From Bacteroidales bacterium (lineage in GTDB: Bacteria; Bacteroidota; Bacteroidia; Bacteroidales; UBA932), in assembly GCA_017400135.1 (NCBI GenBank), contig JAFPVJ010000007.1, positions 1-64,000 on the forward strand: a stretch of DNA of 64,000 bases. The letters run 5' to 3'. Positions 7,432 to 17,800 of the stretch are shown one piece after another (position 1 is the first letter of the stretch; the number at the start of each line of letters is the position of its first letter). The position numbers were made by a program, and so were the translations under genes. The notes beneath the pieces were generated by a model, which worked only from the letters and a program-made list of their open reading frames with translations, searched no databases and had not been told where the DNA came from.

Positions 7432-7581
7432 ATGCTTAACAAGCCCGAGACCGTCAGTCCGGACGCACGAGCCTATTTGGCCCCCGCCGTCATCATTATC
7501 CCCATCTGTCCCGAAGATCTCATCTGCGAAAGCCCCCTCCCCGGCGGCAACGAAGGGATCGGCTTTGAGAACTGGAACTAA
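7432..7581 (+). CDS. short conserved protein upstream of modular lipoprotein
   Basis: A 49-residue reading frame. From Tyr15 on it aligns without gaps over 35 residues with the 45-residue frame at 49762-49899; both end in a C-terminus of the form CESPLPGGNEGIGFExWN. Between the two loci the codons of that segment differ almost only at synonymous positions, which is strong evidence that both are translated. The stop is followed by ACGGAAGGAGGA and then the ATG of the lipoprotein at 7601, and this junction is also conserved at the other locus. It has no signal peptide or membrane segment. The function is unknown; a leader peptide, a small partner or a secreted peptide precursor are all possible. 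I recall similar short Y-x-A-P...C-x-S proteins in Bacteroidales but no role for them. Confidence 0.72.
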   Translation: MLNKPETVSPDARAYLAPAVIIIPICPEDLICESPLPGGNEGIGFENWN

Positions 7582-7600
7582 ACGGAAGGAGGACTGAATC

Positions 7601-10600
7601 ATGAGAAAGAGTCTTTTCTTTGGGCTGATCGCTGCCCTGACGCTTGTTGTTTCCTGCACGTTTGAGCCGCAGGACCCGTATTTGTTCACCAAAGACATGG
7701 CTCTTACGGCCATCACGGAGCAGCCGACGGGGACCAGAACCATCGTGGAATCCGGCAACCAGGTCTGGTGGGAACCGGGAGACGAGATTGCCGTATTCTG
7801 GAAGGGCTGGTGCGGCAAATTTGTCTCCGACCTTTCCGCCCCGGCATCGACGGCCACGTTCCTGGGGTCGCTGGCGGGCTGGACGGGAGGCTCGGAGATC
7901 TGGGCCGTGTATCCCTATTCGGATGAAGCGAGTTTCGACGGGCAATGCATTACGACGACGCTCCCCTCCCGGCAAACTGCCCGGGCCGGTTCCTTCGCCA
8001 AGGACATGAACCTGGCCATCGCAAAATCCGTCAACCGCACGCTCGAGTTCTACAATGTGGGAGGCGGCGTCTGCTTCAGCGTAGCCGAAGACAGCGTCAA
8101 GAAGGTGATTTTTGAAGGCCTGAACGACGAGATGCTCGCCGGCAAGGTCAAAGTCGGGTTCGAGAACGGACGTCCGAAAGTGATGGAAGTGACCGAAGGC
8201 AGCCGCTATATCACGCTCCTTCCCCCGGACGGAGAAACCTTCCAGAAAAACCAATGGTACTATATCATTGCCGTTCCTGGGGCGCTGGAGAAGGGTTTCA
8301 AGATGAGGTTCTACAAGAGTTCCGTTTATGCCCAGAAAGTCTCGGAGGCCGCGGTGACCATCAAGCGCAGCATTTATGGCTGTTTGGAAGGTGCGGATGA
8401 GGGACTGGAGTATGTGCCGGTGCCGGAGCTGACGGAGTGGACGACAGACAAGACGATGCGTGGGATCCAGTATGAGGAGAAAGGTGGTGGTGAAGGAGAG
8501 GGGGATGAGATTGTTCAGATGCGCCCTGAGGCATTATTCGTGATGGATGACCTGAACAATCTGTTGGTTTCCTTTGATGACAAGAACTGGACGATCACCT
8601 ATCGCAACGGGCCAGCCCTGACCGATGCTGATATCAAGGTGGGGGATGTCCTGTATTCCATGCCGGTTGGGGAAATCGCCCCTGACGGTTATTTACTGCG
8701 TGTGATACATGTCCGCAAAGAGGGAGACCGGGTGGTATTCGATGTGGAGCCGACCGGTCTGGCGGCGGCGTTTGATCACCTTTCAACCGACATCCCTGTT
8801 GATGTAAATCAGTTAACGGAAGATTGCCTTACCTTTTACGACATTCTGGAGCAACCCGATCAGTCATGGCAGATTGGAAATTTTGACGCGAATATCAATT
8901 CACCCGTCTCAATTCCCACCCGCTCCATCTTTGAAGACTGGAGCGTTGACTTTAGCGCTGTTACGGATACCAACAAACTGAAAATCAAATTTGATGCTGA
9001 GGAAGCTAGCGTGTCCTATGTTTTGGCGGATGGTGATAAGAATCCAAAAACTACTTACGATCAAATCCGCCTGGTCATCAGATTTGAATATGGATTCGAT
9101 GATTGTTTCCACTTCGAATTTGATGCCTCCAGGGAATTCTTGTCGCTGGAGTTCTCACCGTCATTAGGCATCACCTGTGGCTTTCAGTACGGAGGGAAAG
9201 GGACCTTAGATCAAGTTCTAGACTTCTTGGATATCGGTGATGCTACTCCTCAATTGTGGGATGCAGGGACTGTCCGTGAGATGAGAGCCATGCAGGAAAA
9301 ACTGATGGGAAAAAGAATCAGAATCTGTTCCATCGACTTGGCAAAGGGGATGAAAGCGGTTAAGGCTATCGTTCGGCCGACAATTGATCTTTACGCCTAT
9401 TTCAAGATCAGTTTGGAGGGCAACCTGGAAGTAGCGTTCGGTTTTGAGAAAACTCGTTGGCATCTAGGTATAGAAAACATTCCTTACTCATTTCAGCCGA
9501 ACCTCAATAAGATGTTGCATCTTGCCGATCATTTAACCCCGGTAGCCAAGTTCATCTGTTCAGCAGAGTTTAAAGGTTCCACAGGACTTGGATTAGGCTT
9601 AGTGGCTCGCCTTCCCTCAGTAGCTGAGAAGGTTAGTTATAAGGATCCAACAACGAAAGAGGTAGAGGTACCCTGGATGGGCTTCTTCTGTGAGTGGGGA
9701 TTGAATGCAAAAGCAAAGACAAAGAATTGGGTCGATGTGCCCAGTGGGAAACTCCATACAGATCTCAGTGTTGATGTTTATAATGAGATTAATGGTTATC
9801 TAGAAGCGTTTGCTCATCTTAAAAACGACTTGTTATTTAACCCCAAGGTTGATCTCATACATAAGAGAATCCCGGAAGAGTCGGTTTATAAATACGAGTA
9901 TTCATGGGAGACAGAGCAGCGTTATCCACTGCCAATCCTGATTTCGCCTTCAAATCGTGAGGCAATTGAAGATAATAGCGTTTCATTGCAATGGAAGATT
10001 CCGAAACCGGATAAATCATTCCTCGCGGCAAATGAACAATTCCAAGATCTTACATTCTATGTTTATGCGGGGACGAATAAAAATGCAGTCAACTCACTTA
10101 ACGAATCATGCATTGTCGGCTATATACAGAATCCGAATGATACTACCAGGTTTGACTTGAAATCAATGGACTTTACCATTGAGAACATGAAAACCTATTG
10201 GTGGAAAGTGGTGTGCATAAATAGGAAGGGAGAGACCTATGAAAGTCCGTTGAGTACTTTCGACTGTGGATATGATGGAAAGCTTGATTTTGATTTGGAT
10301 CTGAAACGATGGCTGTCGGATCATTTCGAAGCCTTGGGAGACGTGTACATCCAAACGGATGGAACTATCCTCAGAACCCTTTCCAACATCAATGCATTAG
10401 CTGCGTTGAAGACTTTGGAAATAAAGGATGGCGGAGCCCACTACCACATTAAGTCCATCGATGCACTCTTGCAAAACCTCCCAGCCCTTGAGACCCTGGA
10501 TTGCCGGAATAATAAAATCACGTCACTAGATCTTTCTCATAATCCCAAACTGACTTCAATTGTCTGCAATGGCAATCAAATAAGCAGCCTGGATCTTAGC

Positions 10601-12799
10601 CGCAACCGTCAGTTGAATAATGTATCTTGCAAGAATAATCAATTGACAGAACTGAACCTGGCCAATTTAAGCAAATTGGAAAACCTCAGTTGTTCCGGCA
10701 ACACTGATTTCGAGGATCTTGATATCAGCGCCTGTCCTTCACTGGCTACCATGAAATGCGACAGTTGCAATTTCCGCACACTGGACCTAAGTAATAATCA
10801 AAACTTGATTGGTCTATTTGCTACTAACAATCGCATAGATTCTCTTGACATCAGCCGTTGTCCCATTCTGATCCGTCTGGATGTGTATGATCAATATGCC
10901 GTTCCACTGATGATATTGCGTTTGACCCATGCCCAGCATGATGGATTCGCACTTTTCAAAAGGCATGTATACATGGACCTCCAGTATGTGGATGTTTCCG
11001 GAATCGAAACCGAAGAGGCCACTGACATCACCAACCACAGTGCCGTCATTAAGGTCAATGCCCTGGACCGGAAGAATTACTCTTCTCTTAGGGTTTATTA
11101 TGCCTATAAAGAGTATTATCTGGAGCACGACTCCGAGTTTGCCAAATCCGAGATCGTCTATGACAAAGTCTCCCATTCGTTCTTGTTGGACAAACTCCTG
11201 CCTGACACTGACTATTACGCCCGCGGTTGCGGCTATGACTCGGAATCTAAGCAATTTGTCTACGGCAATACGATTCATTTCAAGACCCTGCCGGGAGATC
11301 CTGCACCCCAATTCTCGGACAGCGTTGATGAAGATGAATACGATGCTTTCAAAACCGTGCTTGTCGGAACGCGGGCCACGCAAAAGGTGACCATAACCAA
11401 CACGGGACAGCTGGACCTGGTATATCAAGTCATCAATAACGAGAATTCGCCCTTCAGGTTGACACCAACTACGGAGTGTACTCTCGCGCCTGGCGCCAGC
11501 AAGATACACACAATGTCCTTTACCCCCACCCAGGCCGGTGATTTCTACGATATCATCACCATCCGCTCCAACGATCCCAAGGGCGACATTCACTATTATG
11601 TGTGGGGAACTGCGATTGGAGATGATCTGCCTGCCGGAACACCGAGAATCGTCGACCTGGGACTCTCCGTTCATTGGGCATCTTATAACCTCGGCGCCTC
11701 AAGGCCGGAAAGTCTCGGTAAGAAGTTTGCCTGGGGAGAAACGAACACCTGGAAGAATCATTCCGGAGTCGAGAATCCATGGGCTTATTATAAATGGAGT
11801 GATGCTGATGATCCTGACTTGGCCGAGGGGTCTCTCCTAACTAAGTATTGCTCATACCATGACGAAAAAACTGTCCTCGACCCGGAAGACGATGCCGCAT
11901 ATCAGTATCTCGGTGGTCATTGGAGAATGCCGACAAGGGAAGAATGGTCGGAGCTTTCCTACAGCTGTGACAAGACTTGGAGCTCCAATGTAGTTCAGTT
12001 TACAAGCCGGATCAATGGGGAGAGTATCTACCTGCCCATCACTTCCTATTGGACATCATCTCTCTACTGGGACGATTATGGTGCCAGCGTTGAAATAAAC
12101 GAAACCTCAATCAAGACCAGCTATTGTTATGAGGAACGTTGGAAAGGACTTGCGATCCGACCCGTCTATTTCGTCCCGATAGAAAGTGTATCCCTTAATA
12201 AATCACTAATTGAGGTTAATAATTTTGAAAGGGATGTTGTGCTGAAGGCAACTGTGACTCCAGCCGATGCCACGAGAAAGCATTTTGTCTGGGAAGTTGA
12301 TACTCCAAACATCGTGAACTATATCCCTCAAGACGGCGGAGACACCCGAACCGTTTCATTCGACTGGGCCATAGGATCCACAGATATTACCGTGTATGCC
12401 GATGACGGAAAGAACCCGGCAAAGACTGCCACATGCCGGGTTGTATCCAAGATTTATATTGAAGGAGCGGAGATTATTACTCCCAATATAGAGACCTCTC
12501 CCAACTATTATGATGACCATACCTTTCATATAATTCCAGGTGAGAAGTTATCGTTCAGCTCCATTTATCATCCGGAGAACGCATCAGAGTTCACAGACAG
12601 CAGACAATGGATAAGTGATGATCCGTCCGTTGCTTTCATTAGCGAGAATGGACTCGTTACGGGTATCAAATCCGGATCTACTACCATTCGGGTTCGATAT
12701 AAATCTTGGAACAACACCTTTAAGGAAGACTCCTGTGCGATCATAGTCTCAGATCCTGAAGGCTCCCACGAAGGATTTGGAAATGAACATTGGGATTAA
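7601..12799 (+). CDS. giant modular surface lipoprotein (fimbrillin-like, LRR, Fib_succ, Big_2)
   Basis: A 1732-residue lipoprotein; lipobox Cys19 (LVVSC). Modules by eye: fimbrillin-like N-terminal domain about 25-290; a low-complexity GGGEGEG linker; an unrecognised beta-rich region about 300-770; an FN3-like domain about 780-890; a leucine-rich-repeat block about 910-1100 (repeats of LDCxNNxITSLDLSxNPKL type); a second FN3-like domain 1134-1231; an ASH/choice-of-anchor-type domain 1237-1337; one Fib_succ domain 1349-1524; and two Ig-like Big_2-type domains 1527-1720. Such proteins are likely surface-exposed adhesins or pilus-associated anchors (inference). The first kilobase is G+C-rich like the surrounding genome, and the rest is AT-richer. 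The start has a strong AAGGAGG. The tail ends in GFGNEHWD. Confidence 0.88.
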   Translation: MRKSLFFGLIAALTLVVSCTFEPQDPYLFTKDMALTAITEQPTGTRTIVESGNQVWWEPGDEIAVFWKGWCGKFVSDLSAPASTATFLGSLAGWTGGSEIWAVYPYSDEASFDGQCITTTLPSRQTARAGSFAKDMNLAIAKSVNRTLEFYNVGGGVCFSVAEDSVKKVIFEGLNDEMLAGKVKVGFENGRPKVMEVTEGSRYITLLPPDGETFQKNQWYYIIAVPGALEKGFKMRFYKSSVYAQKVSEAAVTIKRSIYGCLEGADEGLEYVPVPELTEWTTDKTMRGIQYEEKGGGEGEGDEIVQMRPEALFVMDDLNNLLVSFDDKNWTITYRNGPALTDADIKVGDVLYSMPVGEIAPDGYLLRVIHVRKEGDRVVFDVEPTGLAAAFDHLSTDIPVDVNQLTEDCLTFYDILEQPDQSWQIGNFDANINSPVSIPTRSIFEDWSVDFSAVTDTNKLKIKFDAEEASVSYVLADGDKNPKTTYDQIRLVIRFEYGFDDCFHFEFDASREFLSLEFSPSLGITCGFQYGGKGTLDQVLDFLDIGDATPQLWDAGTVREMRAMQEKLMGKRIRICSIDLAKGMKAVKAIVRPTIDLYAYFKISLEGNLEVAFGFEKTRWHLGIENIPYSFQPNLNKMLHLADHLTPVAKFICSAEFKGSTGLGLGLVARLPSVAEKVSYKDPTTKEVEVPWMGFFCEWGLNAKAKTKNWVDVPSGKLHTDLSVDVYNEINGYLEAFAHLKNDLLFNPKVDLIHKRIPEESVYKYEYSWETEQRYPLPILISPSNREAIEDNSVSLQWKIPKPDKSFLAANEQFQDLTFYVYAGTNKNAVNSLNESCIVGYIQNPNDTTRFDLKSMDFTIENMKTYWWKVVCINRKGETYESPLSTFDCGYDGKLDFDLDLKRWLSDHFEALGDVYIQTDGTILRTLSNINALAALKTLEIKDGGAHYHIKSIDALLQNLPALETLDCRNNKITSLDLSHNPKLTSIVCNGNQISSLDLSRNRQLNNVSCKNNQLTELNLANLSKLENLSCSGNTDFEDLDISACPSLATMKCDSCNFRTLDLSNNQNLIGLFATNNRIDSLDISRCPILIRLDVYDQYAVPLMILRLTHAQHDGFALFKRHVYMDLQYVDVSGIETEEATDITNHSAVIKVNALDRKNYSSLRVYYAYKEYYLEHDSEFAKSEIVYDKVSHSFLLDKLLPDTDYYARGCGYDSESKQFVYGNTIHFKTLPGDPAPQFSDSVDEDEYDAFKTVLVGTRATQKVTITNTGQLDLVYQVINNENSPFRLTPTTECTLAPGASKIHTMSFTPTQAGDFYDIITIRSNDPKGDIHYYVWGTAIGDDLPAGTPRIVDLGLSVHWASYNLGASRPESLGKKFAWGETNTWKNHSGVENPWAYYKWSDADDPDLAEGSLLTKYCSYHDEKTVLDPEDDAAYQYLGGHWRMPTREEWSELSYSCDKTWSSNVVQFTSRINGESIYLPITSYWTSSLYWDDYGASVEINETSIKTSYCYEERWKGLAIRPVYFVPIESVSLNKSLIEVNNFERDVVLKATVTPADATRKHFVWEVDTPNIVNYIPQDGGDTRTVSFDWAIGSTDITVYADDGKNPAKTATCRVVSKIYIEGAEIITPNIETSPNYYDDHTFHIIPGEKLSFSSIYHPENASEFTDSRQWISDDPSVAFISENGLVTGIKSGSTTIRVRYKSWNNTFKEDSCAIIVSDPEGSHEGFGNEHWD

Positions 12800-12810
12800 A
12801 TCGGAATGCC

Positions 12811-14877
12811 ATGAAAATAGTTAATAATATCTTCTTTTCTATCTGTTTCTTTTGCGCATTTGTTTCATGCCAAGTGAAAGACGTTGCCGAGTCACAAGAG
12901 TCCCTTTTGACTTTTTATGCTTCCGGTGAAATTGAGACGAGGACTCAACTTGGTGAAGGCAAATGGGGAAGCACAAGCGTCTTATGGAGCCCTTTTGACG
13001 AAATCAACATCTATTGTAAAAGCGGCGGCGGAAAGTTTGTATCCTCCAATACTGAACCAACAAATGAAACGGTAAAATTTGTAGGTTCCTTATCCAATGT
13101 CACAGATAGAGGTAAGAATCCTTACTGGGCCGTATATCCGTATTCAGAGAGTAACATCTTTGACGGCAATGCCATCGAAGTTAGTCTCCCTTCGGAACAA
13201 GAGGCAATTGCCAAAGATATTACCAAAGGGCTGCTGATCAGCATGGCTCGATCCAATGATAATAACTTGTATTTCTATAATCTTTGCAGTTGTATTGGCA
13301 TCGGAGTCTTTGAGGAAGGAATCACCAAAATTATATTCAAGGGCAATGACAATGAGCCTCTGGCGGGAAGAGTTCGAGCATCTTTTGACGAATCCGGCAT
13401 TCCTTATGTGACAGAATTCAAGGATGCGGCCCATCAAATCACTTTGCTGGCTCCTGAGGGCGGTGTTTTTACAACCGAAGAAGAGTATTATGTGGTATGC
13501 TTTCCCGGCTCTTTTCCCCAAGGATATACCATTGAGCTATACCGTGGCGAGGATTTGATTTCCATGAAAAGGATTGAGACGCCCGTCAACCTGCCACGGG
13601 CACGGAAAGTACCCCTGTATAGTTTATACTCCGGAGGGACTATATATAGCACTGAAAGAAACGGAAAGAATTACTCAATTAAGTATAGTGTTTATGTCGG
13701 TTGGCCTAATAAGGCCCACTACTGGGTTACCATCGATGGTAGGGATTTTGAAATCCCGGAAGAGTTTGAATCCTACCAATCAGCCCTGTCACAACAAAGT
13801 CCTACTAAGATGGGGCCGGCTGTCGCCATTGATACAGATCGAGATATCATCTATTTCGCCAGACTGAAAGAGACGTCCTATGGGAATTTGGATGATGGTG
13901 TCGTGTATACTATCACGTCTTCCGGTATTGAGAAAGATATAATACCCGTTGGTTACTATCCTTATTTTCATTGGGATGAGAAACAAGAAAGACTGGAACT
14001 TCATTCCTTTTCTTCTTTGTCTGAAGATCGAACCTGTAATCGTTTCGTTTCTTATTTAGACTTTGACGGGAGATGGGTCTCTATTTACAGCTACTCTTCT
14101 TCCTGTGAATACGCGTCTTCTGGATATAACAATAAAAGACTCTCCGACGTTTTATTATGGTTTACCGGAAAGGACCCTTCTTCTCCTCCCATGGATGCCG
14201 TTGAACTGGGTCTCTCCATCAAATGGGCTACTCGTAATCTGGGTGCGGACTCTCCTGAAAAATTTGGTTTCTACTATTCTTGGGGAGAGTTAAATCCGAA
14301 ACACGATTACTCGCTGGACACTTACCGGTTTTACGCGGGAGAGGGAACTTATGACTGGTATGGACGGTTTACGCCCACACTCACCAAGTATTATCTGGAA
14401 GACCAGAAGTATGCCCTAGATGACGAAGATGATGTTGCGCTGGCACAACTGGGCGATAAATGGAGACTCCCAACCCCGGATGAATGGCAGGAACTCATGG
14501 ATAATTGTTCCTGGGATTGGATCTCTCAATCTGGAGTTCTTGGTTACAAAGTGACCGGAGATAACGGCAACAGCATCTTTCTCCCCGCTGCAGCTTATCG
14601 TAATGGTTCTTTCTTGACCCAAAGTGACATGTACTATGGGGAAGAATTCACTGGAGACTATCTCTCTTCGCATACCACCCACGATTGGTATGATAACCCT
14701 CCGACCCATTCTGACTATTACATGGGCGCCTGGATATTCCGTTTTGACGAATATGGCGGCGAAGGTTTCGATTACGGAACCCGATGGTTTGGTTATTCCG
14801 TCCGGCCCGTCTATGATGAATACACCCACTCCGGTGGGAATGAAGGGATCACTCCCGATGATGACATTAATTTATAA
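12811..14877 (+). CDS. modular lipoprotein with fimbrillin-like and Fib_succ domains
   Basis: A 688-residue lipoprotein with lipobox Cys20 (AFVSC). A fimbrillin-like domain covers about 25-265 (ending PRARKVPLYSLYSGG), a region of about 200 residues with Tyr-rich strands follows, and one Fib_succ domain spans 462-673 (MDAVELGLSIKWATRNLGA to FGYSVRPV). The start at ATG 12811 gives a clean signal peptide; an upstream in-frame ATG at 12790 would add seven charged/polar residues. It lies 11 bases after the giant lipoprotein and 15 before the next one, so the three are likely co-transcribed. The C-terminal tail contains SGGNEGI, a piece also seen in the short conserved protein at 7432. Confidence 0.86.
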   Translation: MKIVNNIFFSICFFCAFVSCQVKDVAESQESLLTFYASGEIETRTQLGEGKWGSTSVLWSPFDEINIYCKSGGGKFVSSNTEPTNETVKFVGSLSNVTDRGKNPYWAVYPYSESNIFDGNAIEVSLPSEQEAIAKDITKGLLISMARSNDNNLYFYNLCSCIGIGVFEEGITKIIFKGNDNEPLAGRVRASFDESGIPYVTEFKDAAHQITLLAPEGGVFTTEEEYYVVCFPGSFPQGYTIELYRGEDLISMKRIETPVNLPRARKVPLYSLYSGGTIYSTERNGKNYSIKYSVYVGWPNKAHYWVTIDGRDFEIPEEFESYQSALSQQSPTKMGPAVAIDTDRDIIYFARLKETSYGNLDDGVVYTITSSGIEKDIIPVGYYPYFHWDEKQERLELHSFSSLSEDRTCNRFVSYLDFDGRWVSIYSYSSSCEYASSGYNNKRLSDVLLWFTGKDPSSPPMDAVELGLSIKWATRNLGADSPEKFGFYYSWGELNPKHDYSLDTYRFYAGEGTYDWYGRFTPTLTKYYLEDQKYALDDEDDVALAQLGDKWRLPTPDEWQELMDNCSWDWISQSGVLGYKVTGDNGNSIFLPAAAYRNGSFLTQSDMYYGEEFTGDYLSSHTTHDWYDNPPTHSDYYMGAWIFRFDEYGGEGFDYGTRWFGYSVRPVYDEYTHSGGNEGITPDDDINL

Positions 14878-14892
14878 TCAGGAGGAAACAAG

Positions 14893-17800
14893 ATGAAACA
14901 GACTATTATATCCATCAGCATATTGTTCTCCCTGATTGTCTTTTCCAGCTGTCAGAAACAGCAGGAAAATACAGCCACTACGGAAGTCAAACGGGCCCAA
15001 AGTATCCTGACGGCCACTTTGGAAGGTGGCAAGGAAACACGTACGGGTCTTGACAACCCCGAGAACGGTGTATATTATCCTCATTGGATAGAGACCGATA
15101 AGATAGCCGTATATGGCAGAAACGGGAAACAAGCGGATAAGTTTCTCCTGCATACCGGCGCCGGAACGGCTACAGCCACTTTTGCCGGTCCGGAACCGGG
15201 AGACAATCCAGTTGGGCTATACCCTTATTCCGACATTACTGAAGAAGGCCTGAACGACAATGTCCTGACGCTTGAACTTCCGGCCATCCAAGAATATTCC
15301 TATCGGTCGTTTGGAGACGGAGCCTATCCAATGCTGGCCGTGAGCCAGTCGGGCAATCTCGAATTCAAGAACCTGTGTTCCGTTCTGATCATTCCACTGA
15401 CGGGAACGACAACCCCGGTGGAATCCATTCGTTTCATTGCCCATGATGATAATACGCCCGTGAGCGGAAAAGCAACTGTCCGGACTGATTTTGACACGGA
15501 GCCGGAACTCATCATGAAAGAGGGAGAGTCCCGGGCTGTCACTCTCCAGTGCGGAGGTGTCTATCTACTCCGGGATGTTCCCACCTATTTCTTCCTGGTC
15601 ATTCCACCCGGAACCTATAAAGGCGGATTTGACTTGAAAATCATATCTTCGGCCGGATCTTTAACCCGTAGCGTCAATACTGACGTTACTTTCCGCCGTT
15701 CCAAATACCGTTCGATCTCCACAATCGACTTTATCCCAGAGGAACCTTACACACCGGTTCCCGACATCGTTGACCTTGGACTTTCCGTTCCATGGGCATC
15801 CTGCAATCTGGGCGCATTGAGATCGGATGAAGAGGGATATTATTATGCATGGGGCGAGACACAGAAGAAAGAATCTTATTCCTGGAGTAATTATGCGTTC
15901 GGCAGCAGCAGTTCGAGTCTGAATAAATATACTTCTTCGGACGGGAAAAGTATCCTGGAGCCGGAGGATGATGCCGCCGCAGTACAATTGGGAGACAAAT
16001 GGAGGATTCCAACGGAGGCAGAATTCCAGGAACTCCTTGAAAAATGCAGTTGGACTTGGAAGGAAAGCCGATATAGCTATCTTGTCACCGGCCCTAATGG
16101 CAATTCCATCTACATTCCGGCAGCAGCCTCCTCCGAAGGAACAGACGGGTATGGTTCAACGGAATTCGGATGGTACTGGTCCTCCTGTCTTAATGTGGAA
16201 GATGGGAAAAACCGGCCTTACTACCTCTATTTTTCAGAGGCGTTTTCCGGCCCGGCGCTATACGGCAACGGTTACCGTCCTACGGGAGCATCCATCCGTC
16301 CAGTCTATGGCAATCCTCCCATACATGCAAGCAGTGTCAGTCTGGACCACACCGAATTGGAACTGACAATTGGGGAGCAGGTGCAACTCAAAGCCACGGT
16401 TCTTCCGGAAAATACATCTGTCAAACTCGTCTCTTGGTTCAGTTCTGACAACTCCATTGCAAGCGTTTCCACCGATGGTCTCGTGACCGGTACCGGAAAC
16501 GGAACGGCAACCATTACGGTCAAAACCGTTGACGGAGGAAAGAAAGCAAACTGTAAGGTTACAGTCGGAACTGGTGGGACGGACAGTCCCAGCATTGTCG
16601 ACATGGGTCTGTCCGTGGGTTGGGCATCGTTCAATCTGGGTGCGTCAAAACCGGAAGAACCCGGTTACCATTTTGCCTGGGGAGAATTGACGGAAAAGGC
16701 TTTATATCAATGGTCAACGTACAAGTGGTGTAACGGCACAAATAAGAGTCTGACCAAGTATAACAACCTGGCCGAATATGGCTATAATGGCTTCGTGGAT
16801 AATCTGATGGAGTTGGATCCCGAAGATGATGCCGCACAAGTATATCTCGGGCAAAAATGGCGGATGCCCACATGGGATGAGTGGATTGAACTCTGCGACA
16901 ACACCACATGGACATGGACAACAGTCGGAGACATGGGGGGATACAAGGTTGTCAGTACCATCAATGGCAATTCGCTCTTCTTCCCTGCGGCAGGCTATGG
17001 ACCTTATTCCCAGTATCCTTCAGCGGTTGGAGAGGCTGCTTGCTACTGGTCCAATACCATCGTCGATTTCCAGCCCAGTTCAGCTTACGCCATTTATTTC
17101 GATACGGAAAGGAAGCCTTGGCCACGTGCTGATTACGAAGGAAGGGAGGGTCGCTATTCCATCCGTCCCGTATTCGGAGATTCGGCATTTACACCCAGCA
17201 TATCCTTAGACCATTTAGAACTGGAATTGTCTGTCGGAGGAAGAAAGAAACTGATTGCTACGGTTCTTCCGGAGAGCGCCTCCGACTCTGATAAGGAAGT
17301 CCATTGGTCCAGTTCCGATCGTTCCGTCGCAATCATCGATTATGACGGCATTGTGTGTGGCTTAAGTGAAGGAACCGCCATTATCACCGCAACGGCATTT
17401 AATGGAAGGAGGGAAGCGACCTGTCGCGTGACCGTAGAGAATAAGACCATTGGCGTGCCCGAAGCGGTTGATTTGGGCCTGTCCGTGCAATGGTCAACCT
17501 TTAACCTGGGCGCAGCGGCGCCGGAGGACGACGGTCTGTATTATGCCTGGGGCGAAACTACACCGAATGCATTTGTTTCCAGTTCCAATTATAAATGGTA
17601 CTCCTATCAAGATAGGACTTATCTGAAATATAATTGGATAGAGGGATCCGGGACCGTTGACTACAAGTATTATCTGGATTTAGAAGATGATGCCGCTCAT
17701 TATAATCTTCATGGAGATTGGCGTATGCCTACCGCCTTTGAACAGATGGAATTAATGTATCACTGCGAATGGACCTATGTCAAGAACTATCAAGGAAGTG

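Noticed and set aside
7432-7581. Classical double-glycine bacteriocin precursor
   Set aside because: There is a GG in the peptide, but the usual LSxxEL leader pattern is missing, no peptidase-containing ABC transporter is next to it, and what follows GG is only ten residues. Kept only as one of several hypotheses.
10330-10900. Internalin-like LRR as proof of a host-invasion protein
   Set aside because: LRR blocks of this kind are common in Bacteroidales surface proteins with no link to invasion; only the fold is supported.
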